From an uncultured Prevotellaceae bacterium (GTDB lineage Bacteria; Bacteroidota; Bacteroidia; Bacteroidales; Bacteroidaceae): a stretch of DNA of 64,000 nucleotides. Numbering within the stretch: the stretch's first letter is position 1; each line of letters starts with the position of its first letter. The notes under the pieces are model-generated. The model saw only the letters and a list, made by a program, of their open reading frames with translations. It was not told the DNA's origin and did not search any database. The DNA lies in the NCBI GenBank assembly GCA_947168045.1, contig CAMVKN010000013.1, forward strand, positions 1 to 64,000, given 5' to 3'. Shown piece after piece: positions 16,592 to 25,450 of the stretch. A program made the translations under genes and the position numbers.

Positions 16592-17635
16592 TTATCTAAG
16601 CTTCGTCGACAGCAGTCCGCAGGCGGCCAGTATGTCCTCGCCGCGGCTGGCCCTGATGGTTGCAAAGACGCCGTGTGACGTCAGATAGTCGCGCAGCTGT
16701 TCCATGCGTGCCATGTCGGTGGCGGGCAGGTCGGCATCCGGTATGGCATGGAAGCGTATCAGGTTCACGCGGCACTCCAGGCCCTTCACCAGCTTCACTA
16801 TCTCCTGTCCGTGACGCAGGCTGTCGTTCAGTCCGCCGAAGCAGATATACTCGAATGAGCAGCGCCGCTGGTGGGTGAAGTCATACTGTTTGAGCAGCTC
16901 CACAGTTGCGGCTATGGGCATGGCCTTCTCTGCTGGCATCAGGCTCAGGCGTTGCTCGTGCAGCGGCGAGTGCATCGATACCGCCACATGGCACTGGCTC
17001 TCGTCCAGGAATCGTTTCAGGTGGCTCTTCACTCCCACGCTGCTCACGGTGATGCGCTTGGGGCTCCATCCGAAGCCGTCGCTGGCGGTCAGCAGCCTTG
17101 TGGCGCTGAGCACAGCGCTGAGGTTGTCCATCGGCTCGCCCTGTCCCATGAACACCACGTTGGTCAGCCTGTCACGCTCCGGCAGCGAATAGATTTGGTT
17201 CAGGATGTCGGCCGTCGTCAGCTGTCCTTCGAATCCCTGGCGCCCTGTCTGGCAGAAGCGGCACCCCATCTTGCAGCCCACCTGACTCGACACGCACAGC
17301 GTGGCGCGCTCGCCGTCGGGGATGAACACCGTCTCCACATATTTTGGTTGTCCGTCCTTGGGTGTGGTGGTGCGCACGGGGAAGAGATACTTCACCGTGC
17401 CGTCGGCTGAGTGCTGGCTGGCCGCGGGGGCCATGGCGCCCACGGTGAATTGCTCGCTGAGCTGTTGGCGGGCAGCCTTCGACAGGTTCGTCATCTCGTC
17501 GATGTCCGCCACATGCCGCTCATAGAGCCACTTCGCCATCTGTCCACCCGTGAAGGCGGGCAGACCCAGCGATGATGCCACGCGCCGCAGCTCGTCGGCG
17601 CTCATGCCCATCAGGGGTTGTCGGTTGTCTGTCAT
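16592..17635 (-). CDS. rlmN: Dual-specificity RNA methyltransferase RlmN
   Basis: This 347-residue radical SAM enzyme methylates C2 of adenosine 2503 in 23S rRNA, and usually A37 of some tRNAs. The CxxxCxxC iron-sulphur motif is visible as CKMGCRFC. FMGQGEPMDN and the RITVSSVG segment follow. CGLL near the C-terminus should supply the second catalytic cysteine, and the other is in the FEYICFGGLND segment. The N-terminal helical domain (TGGQMAKWLYERHV) is present. Length is normal. It lies 32 bases upstream of pdxA on the same strand. Confidence 0.96.
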   Translation of the reverse strand: MTDNRQPLMGMSADELRRVASSLGLPAFTGGQMAKWLYERHVADIDEMTNLSKAARQQLSEQFTVGAMAPAASQHSADGTVKYLFPVRTTTPKDGQPKYVETVFIPDGERATLCVSSQVGCKMGCRFCQTGRQGFEGQLTTADILNQIYSLPERDRLTNVVFMGQGEPMDNLSAVLSATRLLTASDGFGWSPKRITVSSVGVKSHLKRFLDESQCHVAVSMHSPLHEQRLSLMPAEKAMPIAATVELLKQYDFTHQRRCSFEYICFGGLNDSLRHGQEIVKLVKGLECRVNLIRFHAIPDADLPATDMARMEQLRDYLTSHGVFATIRASRGEDILAACGLLSTKLR

Positions 17636-17663
17636 CTTTTTTGTTTCGTCAGTTAAACACCTC

Positions 17664-18089
17664 TCACCTCTTCTTCAGTGTCAGCGTGGTGGGCAGCCTG
17701 GTCCAGCCCTTCTTCTGTGCCGGCACCTTCAGCGTCGAGCCGCTTTTCTGGCGCAGCGTGTATGTAGAGTCGTCCACCTGTGTCAGCGTCGCCGTCAGGT
17801 CCTCGCTGCCATAGTCGTTGGTCATCTCCAGCTCAGCCTTGTTGTCGCTGATGCTGAAGTCCGTCACTATCCAGCAGTAGTTGTTGCCCTCGCGGGCCAG
17901 GAAGCCCGGCAGCGGGCCGAACAGCTCCTGCCAGCTGATGATTACGTCTTGTTCGTAGAAGTTCAGGCGCATATACACCTTATATTCATCATTAAACAAG
18001 TACCCCTTGAACGGCGTCTCATTCTTTTGCTGTGCGCCGGCCGTGGTCAGTGCTATCAGCAGTGTCAGTGTAAGCAGTATTCTTTTCAT
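17664..18089 (-). CDS. Small exported protein of unknown function
   Basis: With ATG 18089 as start this is 141 residues with a clear signal peptide (MKRILLTLTLLIALTTAGA then QQKN). The mature protein is predicted to be mostly beta strands (YKVYMRLNFYEQDVIISW, KAELEMTNDYGSEDLTATL, STYTLRQKSGSTLKVP). I do not recognise a family. The start was chosen because the signal peptide begins there and a promoter box sits just upstream; a longer frame to 18131 would run through that box. It is followed by rlmN. Confidence 0.75.
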   Translation of the reverse strand: MKRILLTLTLLIALTTAGAQQKNETPFKGYLFNDEYKVYMRLNFYEQDVIISWQELFGPLPGFLAREGNNYCWIVTDFSISDNKAELEMTNDYGSEDLTATLTQVDDSTYTLRQKSGSTLKVPAQKKGWTRLPTTLTLKKR

Positions 18090-18097
18090 TCCGCCTG

Positions 18098-18105
18098 CAA
18101 AGGTA
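18098..18105 (-). promoter_or_regulatory. Predicted -7 box for 17664-18089 and probably rlmN/pdxA
   Basis: The minus strand reads TACCTTTG only nine bases before the chosen ATG. A TTTTTCG run lies about 15-20 bases upstream as a weak -33 element. The very short leader is common in this phylum. Confidence 0.55.
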
Positions 18106-18199
18106 CGAATTAGCGAGCGAAAAATACTCATTTTCGCACTTTTTTTGTCTCATCCCAAAAAAAACAGCGAGAGGAAAGGCTTTTTTGCAGTAAAAAGTG

Positions 18200-18350
18200 T
18201 AATTTTGCACCTATCATTTATTAAATCATACAACTTTCGCATGTTCTTTGAAACACCGAGAACACTGAGCACACAGAGTATCTTTCAAATAGAAGGAGGC
18301 TTTCCCAAGGAACCCTCCGTGTCCTCCGTGGTGAAAAAAGAATCGGCGAG
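18200..18350 (+). promoter_or_regulatory. Leader of the GH97 operon: possible -7 box and imperfect inverted repeat
   Basis: TAATTTTG at 18200-18207 fits the -7 form, but no -33 match is seen at 19-20 bases. Between about 18255 and 18345 there is an imperfect inverted repeat with arms containing CACCGAGAACACTGAG and CCTCCGTGTCCTCCGTGGTG. The second arm is followed by CTTGAGAAACTTGAAT, a stretch repeated with one change at the end of the rRNA methyltransferase gene (about 21230-21246). It therefore looks like a dispersed repeat sitting in the leader. Confidence 0.45.
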
Positions 18351-18379
18351 CTTGAGAAACTTGAATTAATTAAGAAAGC

Positions 18380-20401
18380 ATGATGAAAAGCATGACTATG
18401 GAAAAACGCATCATGGCCTGCCTGGCAGCCATGATGAGTCTGACGGCGACTGGCCAGACAGTGAGTCAAATTGACAGCCCCGATGGCACCGTGTCCGTCG
18501 CAGTGAGCAGCCCTGAGGGACGTCTGCAGTATGAAGTGAAGCTTAACGGCATGACGGTCATCCAGCCTTCGGCCTTGGGCTTGAAGATGAACTTCGCCGA
18601 CCTGACCGATGGGCTGACGCTTCAGGGCTGCGACGTGACGAATGTCAGCGACAGCTACACGCTGCTGACATCCAAGCAGAGCCATGTCACGGTGACGGCC
18701 TCTGAGGGCGTCTGCCATTTCCTGAAGGACGGCCGCCCGGCACTCGACGTGGTGTTCCGCGTCACGGGCCGCGACGTGGCCTACCGCTACAAGGTCTACC
18801 CCCGGCGCGACAATCGTGTGGGTGTCGTCCTGAGCGAAGCCAGCAGCTTCGTCCTGCCCGAGGGCACCACCACCTTCCTCTGTCCGCAGTCGAAACCCAT
18901 GGGTGGCTTTGCCCGCACCTCGCCTTCCTACGAGACCAGCTACACCCTCGACGATGCCACGGGCAAGAACGGCTGGGGCGAGGGCTACACCTTCCCCTGC
19001 CTGTTCCGTCTGCCGTCGCTGACCGTGGCCACAGACCGTCGCTCGTCTGCCCCTGCTGAAGGCGCAGGCCCCTGGGTGCTCATCAGCGAGACGGGCACCG
19101 ACGGCAACTATGTGGGCTGCCGCCTGCTCAACGATGGTGCTACGGCCTACCGCATCGGCTTCCCGCAGGCGGGCGAGATGAACGGCACCGGCACCACGGG
19201 GGCTGCCGTCACGCTGCCTGCCCTGACGCCCTGGCGCACCATCACGATGGGCACCACGCTGGCACCCATCGTCGAGACCACCGTGGCCAACGACCTGGTG
19301 CAGCCTAAGTACCAGGCATCGCGCGACTACACCTATGGCAAGGGCAGCTGGTCGTGGATTATCGGCATGGATGCCAGCTGCAACTTCGACGAGCAGAAAC
19401 GCTACATCGACTTCTCTGCCGCCATGGGGTTCCGCTCGGTGCTGGTCGATGCCTTCTGGGACCGCCAGATTGGCTATGAGAAGATGGAGGAGCTGGCCCG
19501 CTACGGACGCGAGCATGGCGTGGGCCTCTTCCTGTGGTATAACAGCAATGGCACATGGAACGACGCTCCGCAGACACCCATCGGCAAGATGGACCGTCCC
19601 GCTGCGCGCCGACAGGAGATGGCGTGGATGCAGCGCAACGGCATCCTGGGCATCAAGGTCGACTTCTTCGGGGGCGACAAGCAGCCCATGATGCAGCTCT
19701 ATGAGGACATCCTCACCGATGCCAACGACTATGGCCTGCAGGTCATCTTCCATGGCTGCACGCTGCCACGCGGATGGGAGCGCATGTACCCTAACTACGT
19801 AGCCTCTGAGGCCGTGCTGGCCAGCGAGAACTTGCACTTCGGGCAGGGGGCTTGCGATGCCGAAGCACGCAATGCCTGCACACACACCTTCATTCGTAAC
19901 ACCGTTGGTTCCATGGACTTTGGAGGCTCAACGCTGAACAAACGCTATAGCGCCGACAACCAGCATGGCACTACGCGCCGTACCAGCGATGTCTTCGCGC
20001 TGGCCACTGCCGTGCTGTTCCAGAGCAGCGTGCAGCACTTTGCCCTCTCACCCTCAAACCTGACCGATGCACCCCAGTGGGCCGTCGACTTTATGAAGCA
20101 GGTGCCCACGCTGTGGGATGAGGTACGCTTCATCGACGGATACCCCGGACGCTATGTCATCATGGCACGCCGTAGCGGTAACAGGTGGTACGTGGCAGGC
20201 ATCAACGCACAGAAGGAACCGGTCAGGAAGAAGCTCGACCTGTCGCCGTTCTTTGCCAAGGGCAGCAGCGTCACCGTCTACACCGACGACAGCCAGCTCA
20301 ATGGCAGCGTTGCCGACGTCCGTCTCAGAAAGACGGTGATGAGCGTTGAGATACCTGAGAACGGTGCCGTACTGATTACCAGTTTTGCAGCACCGCTATG
20401 A
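18380..20401 (+). CDS. Glycoside hydrolase family 97, probable retaining (alpha-galactosidase-like) branch
   Basis: This 673-residue protein has a signal peptide (from MEKRIMACLAAMMSLTATG; ATG 18398 is an alternative start). An N-terminal beta-sandwich begins SPDGTVSVAVSS, and a catalytic barrel contains YKVYPRRD, GSWSWIIGMD and GFRSVLVDAFWD. GH97 enzymes release alpha-linked glucose or galactose. The barrel has KVDFFGGDKQ with Asp428 at the position of the nucleophile of retaining members, and ASEAV with Glu477 as likely acid/base. Inverting SusB-type enzymes use two Glu residues elsewhere. An alpha-galactosidase-type activity is therefore more likely than alpha-glucosidase, by inference. 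The next gene overlaps by four bases. Confidence 0.92.
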   Translation: MMKSMTMEKRIMACLAAMMSLTATGQTVSQIDSPDGTVSVAVSSPEGRLQYEVKLNGMTVIQPSALGLKMNFADLTDGLTLQGCDVTNVSDSYTLLTSKQSHVTVTASEGVCHFLKDGRPALDVVFRVTGRDVAYRYKVYPRRDNRVGVVLSEASSFVLPEGTTTFLCPQSKPMGGFARTSPSYETSYTLDDATGKNGWGEGYTFPCLFRLPSLTVATDRRSSAPAEGAGPWVLISETGTDGNYVGCRLLNDGATAYRIGFPQAGEMNGTGTTGAAVTLPALTPWRTITMGTTLAPIVETTVANDLVQPKYQASRDYTYGKGSWSWIIGMDASCNFDEQKRYIDFSAAMGFRSVLVDAFWDRQIGYEKMEELARYGREHGVGLFLWYNSNGTWNDAPQTPIGKMDRPAARRQEMAWMQRNGILGIKVDFFGGDKQPMMQLYEDILTDANDYGLQVIFHGCTLPRGWERMYPNYVASEAVLASENLHFGQGACDAEARNACTHTFIRNTVGSMDFGGSTLNKRYSADNQHGTTRRTSDVFALATAVLFQSSVQHFALSPSNLTDAPQWAVDFMKQVPTLWDEVRFIDGYPGRYVIMARRSGNRWYVAGINAQKEPVRKKLDLSPFFAKGSSVTVYTDDSQLNGSVADVRLRKTVMSVEIPENGAVLITSFAAPL

Positions 20402-21249
20402 AAGAAGCAATCGTTGTCTCATCGCTCGACGATGCCCGGGTGCGTCCCTACGGCAGCCTGACCGAGGCACAGCTGCGCAGCAAGGCCCATGCCGACGACG
20501 CGCTCTTCATTGCCGAGAGCCCGAAGGTCATCCGCGTGGCCCTCGATGCCGGCATGCAGCCCGTGTCGCTGCTGTGCGAGCGTCGCCATCTGGAGGGTGA
20601 TGCGGCCGACATCGTGCAACGCCTGCCTGACGAGGTGCCCGTCTACACGGGTGAGCGCCAGCTGCTGGCACGCCTGACCGGCTATACGCTGACGCGCGGC
20701 GTGCTGTGTGCCATGCGACGTCCGCAGCCGCCTGACCTTCAGACCGTCTGCCGCGATGCACGCCGCATAGCCGTCATTCACAGCGTGTGCGACACCACCA
20801 ACATAGGTGCCATCTTCCGCTCAGCCGCCGCACTGGGCATCGACGCGGTCCTGCTCACGCCCGACTCGTGCGACCCGCTGAACCGACGGGCGGTGCGCGT
20901 CAGCATGGGCAGCGTCTTCCTCGTGCCCTGGACATGGCTGCCTGAGGATGATTGCCTGGGGGCCCTTCGCCGCCAAGGCTTCAAGACGGCGGCACTCGCA
21001 CTTACGCCCGGGGCCATCGCCATCAGCGACCCGGTGCTGAAGACAGAACCCAGGCTGGCGCTCATCATGGGCACCGAGGGCGACGGGCTGCCCCATCGCA
21101 CCATCGACGAGGCCGACTATACGGTTATCATTCCCATGCACCACGGCGTCGACTCGCTCAACGTGGCGGCCGCCGCCGCCGTGGCGTTCTGGGAGTTAGC
21201 AATCTCTGCGCCTCTGCGCGAGAATAGAGAGCTTCAGAAACTTGAATAA
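20398..21249 (+). CDS. TrmH/SpoU-family RNA 2'-O-methyltransferase
   Basis: This 283-residue protein has a substrate-binding N-terminal domain (FIAESPKVIRVALDAG). The SPOUT knot motifs follow: DTTNIGAIFRSAAALGIDAVLL, MGTEGDGLP and IPMHHGVDSLNVAAAAAVAFWE, where the SAM is bound. It methylates ribose in rRNA or tRNA; the target cannot be told. The last 18 or so residues (about AISAPLRENRELQKLE) are coded by DNA resembling dispersed spacer repeats (CTCTGCGCCTCTGCG and CTTCAGAAACTTGAAT), so the tail may be a repeat-derived extension. It overlaps GH97 by four bases. Confidence 0.92.
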   Translation: MKEAIVVSSLDDARVRPYGSLTEAQLRSKAHADDALFIAESPKVIRVALDAGMQPVSLLCERRHLEGDAADIVQRLPDEVPVYTGERQLLARLTGYTLTRGVLCAMRRPQPPDLQTVCRDARRIAVIHSVCDTTNIGAIFRSAAALGIDAVLLTPDSCDPLNRRAVRVSMGSVFLVPWTWLPEDDCLGALRRQGFKTAALALTPGAIAISDPVLKTEPRLALIMGTEGDGLPHRTIDEADYTVIIPMHHGVDSLNVAAAAAVAFWELAISAPLRENRELQKLE

Positions 21250-21264
21250 TGATAATAAAAAACT

Positions 21265-22713
21265 ATGAAAAAACTAACAGCAATGATGGCATGCTGCGCC
21301 GTGATGATGACGGCCAGTGCCAAGGTTAGGCTGCCGCAGATGATTAGCGACGGCATGGTGATTCAGCAACAGACCCAGGTACGCCTGTGGGGCTGGGCAC
21401 AGAAGGGCCGCACCGTGACGGTGACACCGTCGTGGGGCGCACAGCCGCAGCGCGCCGTGGCCGACAAGGACGGGCGCTGGATGGTGAAGGTGCAGAGCCC
21501 GAAGGCATCCTTCGAGCCGCTGTCCATCACCTTCAGCGACGGCGAGCCCGTCACCGTCAGCAACATCCTCAGCGGCGAGGTGTGGGTCTGCGCCGGACAG
21601 TCGAACATGGAGATGCCCGTCAAGGGCTTCGGCAACTGTCCCGTCGAGGGCTACAACGACGTGGTCATCGATGCAGCGGCTAACAGCGGCGTGCGCTCGC
21701 TGAAGATTCCCAGCATCATGCGCATGCAGCCGCAGGAGGACGCCGTGTGCCACTGGAACCTGTGCACCCCGGGCACCGTGGGCGAGGCATCGGCCACCGG
21801 CTATTTCTTCGCCCGCCTGGTCAGCCGTACCCTCCACATTCCCGTCGGCATCATCGAGGCCAACAAGGGTGGCTCGCGCGTGGAGAGCTGGCTGACGAAG
21901 GAGAACCTGGAGCGTTACACCAGCGAACCCACCGACACCATGGGCATCGTCAACTTCAAGCCGCAGTGGGACTACCACCGCGCACTCGTCTGGGGCAACG
22001 GCACCTTCAACCCCATCCTCAACTACACCGTTAAGGGCATCCTCTTCTACCAGGGCTGCTCGAATGTGGGCGACCCCGGCAACCAGTATTCTGACCGCCT
22101 GAAGCTCCTCGTGCAGCAGTGGCGCGAACAGTTTGCCCTGGGCGACATTCCCTTCTACTTCGTGCAGATAGCCCCCTACGAGTGTGGCGACCCCAACGGC
22201 GACTGGAGCGCCAGGCTGCAGGAACAGCAGTTCCGCGCACAGCACATCATACCCAACAGCTCGCTGGTCTGCACCAACGACCTGGTCTACCCCTACGAGA
22301 AGACGCAGATTCACCCCACCCAGAAACGACAGGTGGGCGAGCGACTGGCCTATACCGCACTCAGCCGCGACTACGGCTTTGAGGGACTGTGCTACAAAAG
22401 CCCCTCGTACAAGGACATGGTCGTCAAGGGTGATACCGTCTACCTGCACCTGCAGGACGACTACGGTGCCATCAGCCGTTTCGAGGACATGCAGGGCTTC
22501 GAGGTGGCAGGCAGCGACCGTGTGTTCCACCCCGCCAAGGCCTCACACTTCTGGCAGCCCGGTGGTGGCTACTGGGACGAGGCCATCATCATCAGCAGTC
22601 CTGAGGTGAAGGCCCCTGTGGCCGTGCGCTACTGCTTCCGCAACTTCCAGTTAGGCAATGTGGCCAATGCCGCCGGACTGCCCCTCTTCCCCTTCAGGAC
22701 GGACGAGTGGTAA
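21265..22713 (+). CDS. Sialate/xylan-type O-acetylesterase (SGNH hydrolase)
   Basis: The 482-residue protein has a signal peptide (MKKLTAMMACCAVMMTASA). The usual order of this esterase family follows: an N-terminal beta domain (RLPQMISDGMVIQQ), the catalytic serine in CAGQSNMEM, NKGGSRVESW, the FYQGCSN segment, and the catalytic Asp/His in KTQIHPTQKR. It should remove acetyl groups from carbohydrates. The neighbours GH28 and GH2 suggest acetylated pectin as substrate, but the family is broad. It lies 15 bases after the RNA methyltransferase gene and converges on GH2 across element C. Confidence 0.9.
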   Translation: MKKLTAMMACCAVMMTASAKVRLPQMISDGMVIQQQTQVRLWGWAQKGRTVTVTPSWGAQPQRAVADKDGRWMVKVQSPKASFEPLSITFSDGEPVTVSNILSGEVWVCAGQSNMEMPVKGFGNCPVEGYNDVVIDAAANSGVRSLKIPSIMRMQPQEDAVCHWNLCTPGTVGEASATGYFFARLVSRTLHIPVGIIEANKGGSRVESWLTKENLERYTSEPTDTMGIVNFKPQWDYHRALVWGNGTFNPILNYTVKGILFYQGCSNVGDPGNQYSDRLKLLVQQWREQFALGDIPFYFVQIAPYECGDPNGDWSARLQEQQFRAQHIIPNSSLVCTNDLVYPYEKTQIHPTQKRQVGERLAYTALSRDYGFEGLCYKSPSYKDMVVKGDTVYLHLQDDYGAISRFEDMQGFEVAGSDRVFHPAKASHFWQPGGGYWDEAIIISSPEVKAPVAVRYCFRNFQLGNVANAAGLPLFPFRTDEW

Positions 22714-23022
22714 AAAAAGTTAACTCCTTTTTTACTTGCACTACTTGCGCCAAGGCTGAGTATCAGTAAGTTACAGAGCACCAAATGGCTCTTTGGAGTG
22801 TTCGTTTTGGTTGCACAAATGTTCTTTTTGGTGATAACTCAACGAGATGTTTTCATAAAGTGCCGACTTATGTCAGCTAGGCATGGAGATAATTTCGCCA
22901 GGCATGGAGATAATTCCGCCAGGCATGGAGATATGCTCGTAAAGTGCCGTTTTTTTGCACCCATTTTTGCACCCTTTGGTGCAAGTAGTGCAAGTAGTGC
23001 AAGTAAAAAAACTGTTAAGTTT
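22713..23022. repeat. Composite inverted-repeat element C between convergent genes
   Basis: The left arm (22713-22755) reads AAAAAAAGTTAACTCC then TTTTTTACTTGCACTACTTG. The right arm (22974-23022) is its imperfect inverted copy with an additional ACTTGCACT unit. Inside is a three-copy 21-bp array at 22876-22938, with units containing GGCATGGAGATAATTCCGCC. AAAGTGCCG occurs on both sides of it, and CCGACTTATG precedes it. The element fills the whole 331-base space between the esterase stop and the GH2 stop. No gene is supported here. Confidence 0.88.
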
Positions 23023-23044
23023 ATCCTTACGATATGCTTTGGAC

Positions 23045-25450
23045 TCACTGCACAGTCTGCATGCGCAGGGTGACGGGCTTCATGCCCGGGGCGGTGGCGG
23101 TGAGGACGACGGGACCTGCATGGCGGGTGGCACGGAGGATGACGGCGCACGAGCCGTTGTAGAGGCGGCGCTGGCTGCCCACGGTCAGCTCGTCGGAGGT
23201 GATGTCGCCGTTGATGACACCCACTATCTCGGCCTCGCCCGTCACGCTGAACGTCACCTCCTGGTCGGTGGTCTGCACCAGACGGCCCTTGCGGTCGAGG
23301 GCGGCGATGCTGACGTGCTGCAGGTCCGTGCCGTCAGCGCGCCATGCGGCGTTGTCGGCCGTAGCTGAGAGCTTGGTGGCCTGGCCCGTGGTCTCTATCC
23401 TGTGGCGGGCCACCACCTTGCCACCCGTGCGGGCGATGGCTTCGAGGTAGCCGGGCTGATAGGCGATGTCTTTCCACTGTATCTGGTTGCGCTGCTTGGC
23501 GTTGTCCACGGGGTTGCGCTTGGTGCCCAGGGAGCGGCCGTTGAGTACCAGCTCCACCTCGTCGGCGTTGGTATAGGTGACGAGCGAGAGGGTGGTGCCC
23601 TCGGCACGGTTCCAGTGGTCGCTCATGCCGTCGTTGCCCGTCTGCACGCCGTTCCACATGATGTCGCCCTTCTTGTCGATGACGGCGATGTGGACCACGG
23701 GCTCGTCGGGCTTGAAGAAGCTGCGCATGTAATATGCCTTCGGCTTGGCGTTCAGGGCGAGGTCAAAGACGCCCTGACTCCATCCCTTGGCGGGCCACCC
23801 CTGGCTCTCGCCCAGGTAGTCAATGGCGCCCCAGTAGGCCAGGCCCATCACCTTGTCGAGGTCCATCTCGAAGTAGTTCTGCCCCATGGCGGCGATGGAG
23901 GCCTCGCTCTGGTAGAACGTCATGTAGGGGAAGCGGCGGCCGTCGCCGGGGAAGTACATGTAGCGGTAGTTGTAGGACTGGAAGTCGGTGATTTTTGCCA
24001 GGTCGCAGGGCAGCGAGTCGGTCTGCCAGTTGCGGTAGCGGGGGTGCATGGCCACGGTCACCAGGCGCGTGCTGTCGTAGCGCTGCACCAGGGGGCGCAT
24101 CAGGCGGTAGAGGGTCACGCCCCAGTCGTTGTAGGGCATGTTCGGGTCTTGCTGCAGCTCGTTGCCCAGGCTCCAGGCGATGACGGAGGGTGAGTTACGG
24201 TCGCGCTTCACCCACTCGGGCACGTCGTACTGCCACAGGGCGGTGAAGTCCTGGCGTCCGCCAGTGTGCTGGCGTGTCCACTTGTCGTAAAGCTCGTCGA
24301 CGACCAGCATGCCGTAGCGGTCGCACAGCTCGATGAACTCGCGGCTGTAGGGGTTGTGGCTGGTGCGGATGTGGTTCATGCCCCACTGCTTCATCAGCTG
24401 GATGCGCTTCTCGATGGCCCGTGGATAGGCGGCGGCACCGAGGGCACCTAAGGAGTGGTGGTTGGCATAGCCCTTGAGCAGCACCTTGCGCCCGTTGAGC
24501 TTCAGTCCGAAGGCGGGGCCAATCTCGATGGTGCGCAGTCCGAAGTGGTCGCTGACATGGTCGACGACGTCGCCGTGCTCGTTGTGCAGCGTCACCTCGA
24601 TGGTGTAGAGGTTGGGCGTGTCAATGTCCCAGAGCTGCGGGTTGGCAATCTCTATCTCAGGCAGTGGCTGCTCGACGGTGCGAGTGGGTGTTGAACGCCT
24701 GACGGTGCTGTGGCCGTCGTAGACCACCTGGCCGTCGGGACCTGTTATCTTGATGTCGACGGGCATGTTCTTGTCGCGTCCGCGTGTGACCACCTCGGCC
24801 TTCACGTTGACGAAGCGGTTGTCGCGGGTGGTGATGCTGAGCGGGTGGCGTGCGAAGTAGAGGTCGCGGTTGGTTGCCACCAGACGGACGCTGCGGAACA
24901 GTCCGCCGCCGGTGTACCAGCGTGAGTTGTTCGGCTCGCGGGTGTCGGCCATGACGGCGATGACGTTGTCGCGGCCCACCTGCAGCTTGTTGGTGACATC
25001 GACCTCGAAGCCCACATAGCCGTAGTCGGTCTTGCCCACGAGCTGGCCGTTGACGTAGACGTCGCCCACATACATGATGCCGCCGAAGTCGAGCAGCAGG
25101 CGCCGGCCCTTGAGGCTGTCGGCGGGGGTGTGGTGCAGGCGGTACCAGCCGCGCCCCATCTCCTTGAAGGCACGGCTGCTGAGACGGCTCTTGATGTTGG
25201 CGGCAGCGTCGCTGTTGTCAGCCTTCTCGTCGGCTGACGGTGCCACCCACGGCTGTTCAATCTGGAAGTCGTGCGGCAGGTTGACGGTGCGCCACTGGCT
25301 GTCGTCAAACGACGGCTGGGCATAGCTGGCATCGTCGCCCCCACAGAAGCGCCAGCCAAAGTTGAGGTCGATGGTGCTGCGCTGGCCCATGGCGGGCAGC
25401 ACGGCTGCCGCCATGAGGAGGAGCAGGGAAAGTAAGCGGTGCTGTTTCAT
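23045..25450 (-). CDS. Glycoside hydrolase family 2 (beta-galactosidase type)
   Basis: From ATG 25450 this is 801 residues with a signal peptide (MKQHRLLSLLLLMAAAVLPAMG). It has the GH2 order: sugar-binding domain (LNFGWRFCGGDD, VNLPHDFQIEQPW), immunoglobulin-like domain, and a catalytic barrel with NHIRTSHNPYS. WSLGNELQQD (near 428) has the acid/base Glu, and YQSEASIAA (near 514) has the probable nucleophile Glu. C-terminal beta domains follow (VELVLNGRSLGTKRNPVDN). A beta-galactosidase or related activity on pectin side chains fits the GH28 partner. The start overlaps the GH28 stop by four bases. Confidence 0.92.
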   Translation of the reverse strand: MKQHRLLSLLLLMAAAVLPAMGQRSTIDLNFGWRFCGGDDASYAQPSFDDSQWRTVNLPHDFQIEQPWVAPSADEKADNSDAAANIKSRLSSRAFKEMGRGWYRLHHTPADSLKGRRLLLDFGGIMYVGDVYVNGQLVGKTDYGYVGFEVDVTNKLQVGRDNVIAVMADTREPNNSRWYTGGGLFRSVRLVATNRDLYFARHPLSITTRDNRFVNVKAEVVTRGRDKNMPVDIKITGPDGQVVYDGHSTVRRSTPTRTVEQPLPEIEIANPQLWDIDTPNLYTIEVTLHNEHGDVVDHVSDHFGLRTIEIGPAFGLKLNGRKVLLKGYANHHSLGALGAAAYPRAIEKRIQLMKQWGMNHIRTSHNPYSREFIELCDRYGMLVVDELYDKWTRQHTGGRQDFTALWQYDVPEWVKRDRNSPSVIAWSLGNELQQDPNMPYNDWGVTLYRLMRPLVQRYDSTRLVTVAMHPRYRNWQTDSLPCDLAKITDFQSYNYRYMYFPGDGRRFPYMTFYQSEASIAAMGQNYFEMDLDKVMGLAYWGAIDYLGESQGWPAKGWSQGVFDLALNAKPKAYYMRSFFKPDEPVVHIAVIDKKGDIMWNGVQTGNDGMSDHWNRAEGTTLSLVTYTNADEVELVLNGRSLGTKRNPVDNAKQRNQIQWKDIAYQPGYLEAIARTGGKVVARHRIETTGQATKLSATADNAAWRADGTDLQHVSIAALDRKGRLVQTTDQEVTFSVTGEAEIVGVINGDITSDELTVGSQRRLYNGSCAVILRATRHAGPVVLTATAPGMKPVTLRMQTVQ

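Noticed and set aside
18221..19885. Long minus-strand open frame of 554 codons opposite GH97
   Set aside because: It is antisense to a clear GH97 gene and its product has no recognisable motif; its length follows from codon bias on the other strand.
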